64,000 bases of DNA, taken from the NCBI GenBank assembly GCA_036172665.1, contig CM069875.1, positions 21,793,806-21,857,805 on the forward strand, given 5' to 3'. The position numbers and the translations under genes were made by a program. This DNA is from Prosopocoilus inquinatus. Taxonomy: Eukaryota; Arthropoda; Insecta; Coleoptera; Lucanidae. The first letter of the stretch is position 1, and each line of letters begins with the position of its first letter. Below the pieces are notes generated by a model. That model was not told where the DNA came from. It saw only the letters and a list, made by a program, of their open reading frames with translations, and searched no databases. Below are positions 56,354 through 64,000 of the stretch, one piece after another.

Positions 56354-57829
56354 TAGCGTATTTACCGGAGTCGAATCTTTCTTTTATCGTTGGATAATTT
56401 TATCGCGCCCGAAACAAGGAGTGCCGTACCGCTCTGGCCGAGAAAAAGGTTTTTTTTTTATCACCGAATCGAACTGGGAACGCATCCAATTAAAATCTAA
56501 TTGCCAAGAATTTATTCTAAATGTTCTTTTTTCTATATGGATTTCTCTTAGTACCGATACGAGTTAAAAATACGCCCGTTTTATTTTCGTAAAATTGAAG
56601 CGGATTTTATTGCTTTTTGCTTTATTCCGGGTGGCGCCCGTCAGTCTGGTTTTCTTTTGTTATTCGTTCCAAGCATGTTGTGACATATCTCGTTCGTTCT
56701 GTGGTCGCTCCTATGACCCCCGACATTCAACTTTGATTCTATAAGGTTTATGTCACATTTCGCCGGATTGGCTAATTCTTCTCGATCTCTCTTTTTGTTT
56801 GTTGGTTGCTTTTTCCTCGCTCTTCGAACAATGTTAGCAACAGATTCACTTTACATTTGAAATTCAGATAAACGTCTTATGGTCGTTGTGTGTGAACATT
56901 TTTAGTGTTATAAAGATATTTCATGGCTTTGGGCCGGGTTTGATGATTTATTCCGAATAAAGCCGTGCTTACACGTGCTGCTGCCTGACAAAAAGGGTTT
57001 CCCCAAGTGGGCTTTATTTGTCTGCTGTTAACACGATTTGTGTTTTACGTCCCCTTTTGTTTTTTCTCTTTAGGCTAATTTTCTTGGGCTGTTAGGCTTT
57101 CGTCTCGGACTCCTTCTGCAGGTGCAATCTCGTGGAGAAAATGTTTCGCCGTGGAATAATCGGTAGTTTTGACTAGCTCCTGACCTTTCTGGAAAATTTT
57201 AAGAGAAAGCGGTTGCCGTTACAACCAACCTCTTCTTCCCGGCCGACGTTGGACGTGGGGATTTGTCACCCGAATTCTCGTCTCAGCACAGAAATTGCTG
57301 CCTACCGTCGATGAAACACTCACCCTTTATAAGGTCGCAATTATTTGATTACCCTATAATTCTCGACCTCCTGTGATTTATTTTATTTTCGCTTATAATT
57401 GCTTGGTGCCTTTAATAGTTGTGACATAGACAAAGTTTTGAGTCACCTGTTTGACCTGTTTTGTCTTGTTTAATTCGTTAGTTCCTTCAGCACCCCTTAT
57501 TTGGCGTTAAGTTTCGAGTAAATTCTTAAGTTTTATAGTAGATTAGACATTTGAATCCAAACAGTATCGCACTGAAAGCGACTAATGTTGTAATTGCCGT
57601 CTGTTTATGTGACTTTGAATTGCGTAAATAAACTTCTTCGAGGTATATTGGACGTAACGCGTTTTCCTTAATTTTCCGGCGTTGAGTGGCGCCCTTTTGG
57701 CTTCATTTGTTGCGTTGGTTTGATAAGAATTCCGACCCGTCCCATTGCAGCTGCTGGCGACACCGAAGTCGATCGTCTCGATGTGAACCTGTGCTAATTA
57801 CCGTCAATAGGTATATAGCATTAAATTAA
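56354..57829. other. G+C-richer insertion-like block, possible LTR sequence
   Basis: Compositionally unlike its AT-rich surroundings. TGGCGCCC occurs at about 56631 and 57689, each preceded by TTCCGG or TTCCGGCGTTGAG. An AATAAA lies about 60 bp before the second. TGGCGCCC resembles a retroelement primer-binding site start, and TGTGGTCGCTCC at 56700 resembles an LTR start, but no matching LTR pair was found. Could also be old single-copy sequence. Confidence 0.3.
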
Positions 57830-57859
57830 GACGATTTTGACCTACAGATGGAGTTTTAG

Positions 57860-58330
57860 AGACCTTTATGCTAAACGGCATGTTAAGTCGACACAATTGT
57901 CGTTATTGGTCAAGAACCAACCCCCGCTGGATGCAAGAAGAACACACACAAAATCTGCAAAAAGCAAATATGTGGACTGGTATTATAGGAGGGCATATCA
58001 TCGTAACGTTTTTCCTTAATGAAATCTTTACTACTAATCTTCATTTATTCTTCCCGAATGAAAATGGAGGCATTGACAACAGAATTTTCTTCTACCTAGG
58101 TGGAGCGCCTCCACATTTGCAGTACAAATTAGGGAGTACTTAAATAACGTTTATCGAAATAAGTGGATCGGCATAAGAGAGCCTATTGAATGTCCTGCCA
58201 GATCTCTGGATTTTCCTATAGGGTTACATTAAAAAATAATGTGTACGAGAGCCACAAAACTTGTACGATTTGATGGTGCGAATAACTGCTGAAATGCATA
58301 GAGTACCTGCAGGAATGTTATAAAGAGCTG
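57860..58330 (+). pseudogene. IS630-like transposase C-terminal half
   Basis: LSRHNCRYWSRTNPRWMQEE and NLQKANMWTGIIGGHII (about 57880-58000) are followed by FFYLGGAPPHLQYKL, then in another frame EYLNNVYRNKWIGIREPIEC, PARSLDFP (about 58135-58220; the last acidic residue lies in this block), and NNVYESHKTCTI. Motif order matches the second half of the IS630-like transposases elsewhere in this window. The second-Asp (QQDG) region is not evident. Frame changes and stops throughout. It need not belong to the same insertion as the N-terminal half at 55940. Confidence 0.75.
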
Positions 58331-58684
58331 AAATAAATTTTATATCTCGAGTAGGTCATTGTTTGGTAGTTAACGTAGCCCAATTTGAACATTTTATTTA
58401 GTATCGTTATTAGCTGTTTTTGTTGTAATTTTTCGTGCTTAGTTTTTCTTGTTATATTTTTAATCTTCTAGGTGTCATTTTTAGTTGTAAAATTTCCATA
58501 GCATTCTTCATTAAAGCTGACGAGTAATTCGTGGTAAATATTCTTTTTTCACAATTCTTAAACAAAATTATATTACCGAATAGAGGAAAATGCTTATTTG
58601 AAATTCAATAATTATAGATACCATTTAATAAACCAAAGTTGATTGCTATGGCAACAAAATATAACACAACACGAGGAAACTATA

Positions 58685-59138
58685 CAGTGAGAATCTTGTA
58701 ACGCTGCACATAGACGAAAATTACGTGATCAGATAATACATTTCTGAATCATATAAAATTGCACATAGAGGTTTTAACATTATGTTGCTATAGTTACTAC
58801 TCAATTCTCAATGCTGAATCATTTACAAATTGCACATAGGAAGTATTAAAGAAGGGAATAATTGATCTATCCGGAAATTTGGCGGCAAATAACGCAAAGA
58901 CCTCTGTCAATGAACTTCATCTGAAAATAACGTGCACCTACATTTTTACTTTTTCGGCGGTTGTATGCATTTTACAATAAATCAAGAGAACAATTTAATT
59001 CTATCTGACAATTCTAAATCAGTAGTGTCATTACTAAAAACGCACGGTAACCATGGCGAAGAAAATAAATTTGGAAATAATAATGTAATAAAGCTTCCAT
59101 TGATGAATACTATGTGCATTCTTATAAGATTCTCAGTG
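58685..59138. mobile_element. TIR element, 454 bp, TA-flanked
   Basis: TIRs of about 31 bp: CAGTGAGAATCTTGTAACGC on the left and CACTGAGAATCTTATAAGAA read inward from the right, both followed by TGCACATAG. TA lies outside (58683-58684 and 59139-59140). The internal block 58791-58850 is shared, inverted, with 9905-9965. The 84-codon ORF at 58932-59186 crosses the right end and is not a gene. Confidence 0.75.
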
Positions 59139-59235
59139 TATACGCCTTGGCATGCACAGGAATACATTAAACAACTTTCGTATTAAACATTTTTTCATAA
59201 CTTTTCAAATAAAAAAAGTTATAAACATATAGACA

Positions 59236-59590
59236 AATTCACTGCAATCAAAAACGATTTGCACAAAATTTCTCTGAAATCTTTTCATTATGCTTTGACA
59301 GCAAGCATGGCCGCCTTGCATGGGGGACTTATTAGGAGCAAATCCCGCTTCAATTTGTCTATCCTACGCAATGTCAGGTCAAAAAGCGATCGTAAGATGT
59401 CGCTATTTTATCTGTTCATCACTCTTACATCGCAATTGCGAACAAATTGGACAAGTCGTTTTTGTTTGCAGTGGGAATGTCGAGCTACGTCTCTGCTGAC
59501 GAAGCCCCAAGCAGGGCTGAAACAGCTGCACAGAGTCTGCTCGAGGTTTTCACTGCAATCAAAAACGATTTGCACAAAATTTCTCTAAAA
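59236..59590 (+). mobile_element. Foldback/tandem family A, locus 6 (complete monomer)
   Basis: CACTGCAATCAAAAACGATT occurs at 59240 and again at 59551, so one full 311-bp monomer lies between direct repeats of about 40 bp. It contains all family blocks in order: GGCCGCCTTGCATGGGGGAC, GCTTCAATTTGTCTATCCTA, GCGATCGTAAGATGTCGCTA, GGAATGTCGAGCTACGTCTC and GCTCGAGGTTTTCACTGCAA. This copy is the best reference for the consensus. Confidence 0.88.
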
Positions 59591-60007
59591 AAAGCTATAG
59601 TTATTATTCCACACTGTATAAACTTTTTTGTTTAGCTATTAAAATTTGATTTTCTCATTAAATAATTTTGGCCAAGAATTTGTTACTGTATTGATTAATT
59701 GGTTGCTAAATAAACGAACAATTAAAAGAAACTAATGTTTCACGATGATTTTATGTGATTTAATCAATTTCTCCGAATTGTTTCAAGTTCCCTCAAGGTA
59801 TTATTCTTGAAATTTGGGGCAGCGATAATCAAGTATTCTACAGTAGGTATAACTTATAAATAAAGACTGGACCTTTAGGTCGTAAAAAATTTTAAAAAGG
59901 TACATGCTTGATTTCGGTGACTTAATTATGACATCGAGTATTTATTTTCTTGTCATAGGTTTTTAAAAAGGTCAAATAGAGTTAAATAGCCTTCACAATC
60001 GAGAGCA
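59591..60007. other. Intergenic, no assignable feature
   Basis: AT-rich spacer before the LINE fragment. Confidence 0.3.
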
Positions 60008-60850
60008 AATTGTCAGATTAAGTAAACGTAGTGTTACAGGACGCACACCACAAGGTTCTTGTCTATCCCCAACCCTCTTCAACTGTTTTCTCAATGATTT
60101 ACTCAATGACAACCCAAATAAGAAGTCAGTTCTTTACGCTGACGACTAAAATGTGATTTCCACGGGAGATTCTGAGGATGACTGCTTAAATGCTGCTCAG
60201 GATTGTGTTAAACTGAATAATTCCAAAACCACCGCTCTGGACTTCTAAGAACTCTTTTATTGAGATCTCTTTCTTCTAAGAATTGAAAGTAAACGTGTAG
60301 CAATTGTGAATGCCACAAAATTTCTTGGTTTACTTTACTTAGTATTTACTACCAAACATTAGCTCCGCAATATACATTATGCATAACATAAAACCCACTG
60401 TCACTATGGATGTAAAACTACTGTACTATGGCCTAATACAAGCGATTATTTCGTATGGGGTGATATACTGGGGTGCTACACATGGTTCAAGCCATATATT
60501 TGTAGCTCAAAAAAGAGCCATTCGTTGTATGACAGGAGCAAGGTCAGACGAATCTTGTAGACTATTAAAATTTTGTCCTTCCCTTCTCTCTTCATGTATG
60601 TTACTTTAATGCATGTAAAGAAACAACAAGGAACGCTGAAGAAAAGATCCGATGTACACTTATACAACACAAAAGGCAGCAAGGAGTTAGAGATGGGACA
60701 ACAAAACCCGCAACATATCGGCACAAAACTTTATTATAAAGTTTATTATAAATTAGTTACAATTGATATGAATTATGACATAATGTGCCTTAAATATTTC
60801 AAACTAAAACTGAAGGACTAAAAGGCTAATTTAGTATGAAAGTTTTATAT
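60008..60850 (+). pseudogene. Non-LTR retrotransposon reverse transcriptase, 3' fragment
   Basis: TPQGSCLSPTLFNCFLNDLL (about 60048-60110) is the PQG(S)-LSP block. VLYADD at about 60133-60147 is the catalytic box, followed at once by a stop. NATKFLGL (about 60310) and LLYYGLIQAIISYGVIYWGA (about 60418-60478) mark the thumb, and AQKRAIRCMTGARSDESCR (about 60506-60562) and HLYNTK (about 60658) are typical of the LINE C-terminal region after the thumb. Several stops and at least one frame change. A (TTA)n run at 60926-60952 may be the target-site or tail microsatellite. Distinct in sequence from the LINE at 7690. Confidence 0.85.
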
Positions 60851-60925
60851 ATGTAAAAATTCGAATTCCTTTTCTTAACGAGTCAAATGAATAACATAAG
60901 CACATAATGACAATAAGTTAACTCC

Positions 60926-60952
60926 TATTATTATTATTATTATTATTATTAT
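60926..60952 (+). repeat. (TTA)n microsatellite
   Basis: About nine trinucleotide units, located about 80 bp beyond the last LINE-like codon. Confidence 0.9.
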
Positions 60953-61885
60953 ACATTACAAAATTAAAGTCATTATCCGGAATTGTGTACAAAATTAAAA
61001 TGAAAGTCATTATCATCAATTTATAGGAAATTCTGAATAATTACTTTAATGTTTTATTTAAGTTTACTGAACCTTTCTAAGAACTGTGCTACTACTAAGT
61101 CACCCAAATCAAATACAAGCGTTTTTTCTTTTACTTTTTAATCAATCTTTACTATAAATAGTGATAGCTCTTAGGGAAAATAATAAAAATGTTTTCCGCA
61201 AACTCATTTTTCTTTATAAAGTCGTACAAATCCTTTGTTTTCTTGATCGTAAATAAATAACACTGTTTGTCAAAAGATAGGAAATATTGCTCTTGGAAGA
61301 AAATTGTCTTGCTGTACGACAGTCATTGAAGCACCCACTCTACCACTTTAGAATTTCCTTGGGATATTAATACTTCTTTTCAAAGTATTAGTTGACGTTT
61401 ATTTTCATCTTGTTAGCGAACATCACCATTACATTTGCAGTTTACCGCTTTAAGATCGATGTGTTGCCTTTTCAAGACCTTATTGTTACGCACAAATAAA
61501 ACTTAAATGCGTTAAATTTGACTCTGAATAAATCAGCATAAATACAGTTCAAAATAGTAATATGAGTAATTGTAATTGTTGTAAGGAAACGCCGCGCATG
61601 AAAATAATTTTATTTAGATTCCTCGCAGAACCTTTACGAAGTACGAACAAAATCTAGCCCAACAAACACAACTCTTGTTTATTTATGGCCACAAAAACAC
61701 CAATTCCGCGCAGCTGAGTCATTTAAATCCATTTAAATCGCCATCCACACTGTTACTAAAATAATTTAAAGAGAAAACCTAATTTTTACCAGACTTATTA
61801 TTTACTTTTTCCCTATTGTTGTTTAACCAATTTTACTTCTTTTTTTGATTACTATTTATGGTTTTCATTAAAGACATATGTAGAT
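60953..61885. other. Intergenic, no assignable feature
   Basis: AT-rich sequence; nothing recognised. Confidence 0.3.
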
Positions 61886-61888
61886 TTA

Positions 61889-62016
61889 GGCCCAGTTTTA
61901 CAATGACGGTTTAACTTTGAGCCAAAGCTTAAATCCTTCACAACAATTGTTAAAATAATCGTTGCTAAAGGTTTGAGCCTCGGTTCAAAGTTGAACCCCA
62001 TTTGTAAAACTGGACC
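61889..62016. mobile_element. Harbinger-like hairpin MITE, 128 bp
   Basis: GGCCCAGTTTTACAA at the left and GGTCCAGTTTTACAA read inward from the right, each followed by GGTT(T/C)AACTTTGA(G/A)CC. The trinucleotide TTA flanks both sides (61886-61888 and 62017-62019), the target duplication expected for PIF/Harbinger elements. The loop is small and non-coding. Confidence 0.8.
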
Positions 62017-62019
62017 TTA

Positions 62020-62783
62020 GAGACACGCAGGTTTTGTTTTCATGTAATCTAGACTTATTTTTCCCAATTTTTTTCCCCTTAGTTGCTATGGCTAGAGATA
62101 CTTTTTCTAATATAATCCATAAGCTCTTAATATTCATTATTATCGGAATAACTAAAACGTGTTTCGCTTTTGGGAATTTATCGTTTCCAATTTTGTTTCA
62201 TATATACATTATATATATTCTGTACATTGATACTGAGTAAATGAAATGATCTATTGTTAAAAAAATTAATTTAGTATTATGATCATTTAATTAAAAAAAT
62301 AACTGAAAATATCACATTTGAAACTTTTCGAATGCTTGTAAAGTGTTCATTTTCATTTAAAAATATAAAGTTGGTAGTTTCTGATATTGTAAGAAGCATT
62401 CTTGATACATAAAAAATTAAAATTAAATGACGACTCAGAACCGAATCAGCTATGAGAGCTCTGACCCAACATCACACTCGGAATGGTACAATTGTATCGC
62501 TCCGGATCATTTACCCAATTTATTCCGATATCCGTGGTATAAAAATACACAAAGGTTTCCTTTCGCCTCTGGGAATCATATGTATCACGTATATAACCCA
62601 ACTGCCGATTTAGTCTAGTCTTAGTCTTTAGTCTAAGTTGTCACTCCATTCAATGTATAACCCATACATAGAAATCTTATTAAGTTTTCCTCAACAAAAC
62701 ATTCGTAGAAAACTGTAGTTTTGTTTGGTAATATTTTTTTTTACTTATTAATACAACATTTTTGCTTATAAAAGTGGAACTTA
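62020..62783. other. Intergenic, one unassigned ORF
   Basis: A 63-codon plus-strand ORF (62427-62618) rich in His, Tyr and Pro is not recognised and has no flanking splice or promoter signals that I can support. Confidence 0.3.
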
Positions 62784-62785
62784 TA

Positions 62786-63646
62786 CAGGGAGATTCAGGC
62801 AACTCATTCACTAAAAGTTTACGGACTTCTCCTTTGAATATCTGTTTCATATTCTGCAGTTATAAGTTAACGATATGGATCTATCAAAATATAATATTTC
62901 CAAATTTCGGACACTTCCGGTTATACCGGAAGTTGCTGTCAACTTTCTTATTTTAAATGAAATACCCCAATTTTTAATGCATTTTTGAAATCTTCATAAA
63001 ATTATAAAAATGTTTTGTGGAACATGTAATACAGAAAAATTAACCGTTTCCGAGGTATTTTCATTTTTTTTAATAATTCAGGCTTGTAGAACCTTGGTTA
63101 TGATACTGCCATCTTTGTGCAACAAAAACCATGATTCGCATTTTTGGCCTGTAATAGGCTACAGTAACATTCTTTCAGATCATGTCTAGTTTTGCACTTA
63201 ATTGTTTACAGGCTGGTTGAAAAGTAACATCTATTCGAACTAATTTCTACTGTCGAAAAGTCATGTTTTTTAAATGGAACGGCTAGTATATTTTTATACC
63301 ATGTGACATGTGATAGATGGCAGCATCATGAACAAGGTACTACAACTTTGAACTTTTTTTAAAAAATGGAAATATCTCAAAAACGGCTAATTTTTCTTGT
63401 ATCACATATTACACAAAATATTTTTAGAATTTCATGGAGATTTTAGAAATGCAATAAAAAATGGGATATTCTATTTAAAATAAGAAAGTTGACAGCAACT
63501 TCCGGTACAAGCGGAAGTGTCCCAAAGTTAAAAAATATTATATTTTAATAGATCATTATCGCTAACTTATAACCGCAAAATATAAAATAGAAATTCAAAG
63601 AGGAAGTTCGTAAACTTTTAATGAATGGGTTGCCTGAATCTCCCTG
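62786..63646. mobile_element. Palindromic IS630-like non-autonomous element
   Basis: The left terminus is CAGGGAGATTCAGGCAACTC and the right terminus is its inverse (with GGGTTGCC on the right), with TA on both sides (62784-62785 and 63647-63648). Inner arms share ACTTCCGG...CCGGAAGT, AACTTTCTTATTTTAAATG and a TACCCCA/TGGGATA variant of the ACACCCTATAT word seen at 279-1080 and 34616-36100. The centre (about 63010-63440) is non-coding. Confidence 0.85.
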
Positions 63647-63648
63647 TA

Positions 63649-64000
63649 TATCTTAACGTCGAAATAAATCCCTTATCTCTTAATTTACCTATGTACAAGG
63701 AAAACAACCAATCTTAAGAAAACCTTCAGTTAATGTCCAATTTAATGTACAATTCATTCTCATAGGGAACTTATTTAACGGCTGCATTTATTTTGCAATT
63801 TTTACAGCGCACATAACGTGAAAAACAGCTAGCCTCATTTCGCACGCTGTAATTTATTGAATTACATCCTTTACGATAGCCCCGAATACATGTAAGACGG
63901 GTAACAGCTGCCCACGTTCGTGGATTTAAAGTCTATCATCATTAAATTCTTCAGCGAAATAACGACGTCGTATATACTCTCAGATATCCATTTTACTATT
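63649..64000. other. Intergenic, mildly G+C-richer at 63780-63960
   Basis: No ORF or repeat recognised; contains TAATTTATTGAATTA-type AT cores among CpG words. Confidence 0.3.

Noticed and set aside
55947..56567. Longest ORF in the window (206 codons)
   Set aside because: It mixes frame-shifted transposase sequence with sequence beyond the element's right terminus and TA, so it is not a gene.

Overview
The window looks like AT-rich, transposon-dense nuclear DNA of an insect. A beetle is my best guess; this is inference from an insect-type RR-1 cuticle gene, mariner/IS630-like DNA transposons and AT-rich intergenic sequence. I see no bacterial operons, CRISPR array or rRNA.

Only one host gene can be supported as intact: a two-exon RR-1 (chitin-binding) cuticular protein on the minus strand (32356 to 29179). 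It has a TATA box, a signal peptide, a GT-AG intron of about 2.8 kb and a complete Rebers-Riddiford domain. Its intron has absorbed a hAT-like insertion.

Nearly everything else I can name is a mobile-element relic. (1) Palindromic or TIR elements flanked by TA, of the IS630/Tc1/mariner type: 279-1080, 18754-20270, 34616-36100, 43016-45970, 48273-52551, 50100-50831, 55046-55626, 58685-59138, 62786-63646, plus several detached transposase fragments. (2) hAT-like elements (43730-45607, 30137-31593, possibly the 1.9-kb hairpin 3369-5307 with an 8-bp duplication). (3) Non-LTR reverse transcriptases (7690-8850, 60008-60850). (4) Ty3/Gypsy remnants (23745-25400, 40190-40800). (5) A tRNA-derived SINE (49609-49882). 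(6) Several small hairpin MITEs. (7) An unassigned foldback/tandem family with a monomer of about 311 bp at six loci.

The most interesting locus is 48273-52551. It is a 4.3-kb TIR element flanked by TA that carries, on one strand, both a decayed THAP zinc-finger domain (two exons) and a mariner-type HTH/DDE transposase. A SINE, a hairpin MITE and a palindromic element were inserted between them later. Second is a four-level nest at 43016-45970 (mariner, hAT, foldback array, MITEs). Third is an unassigned A-B-A'-B' interleaved inverted repeat at 38103-38945.

Between the transposons lie several G+C-richer blocks without ORFs (for example 10400-10830, 16260-16470, 17080-17340, 39390-39660, 41580-41760, 46430-46750, 54340-54700). 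They look like old single-copy sequence and may be conserved regulatory DNA; this is inference only.
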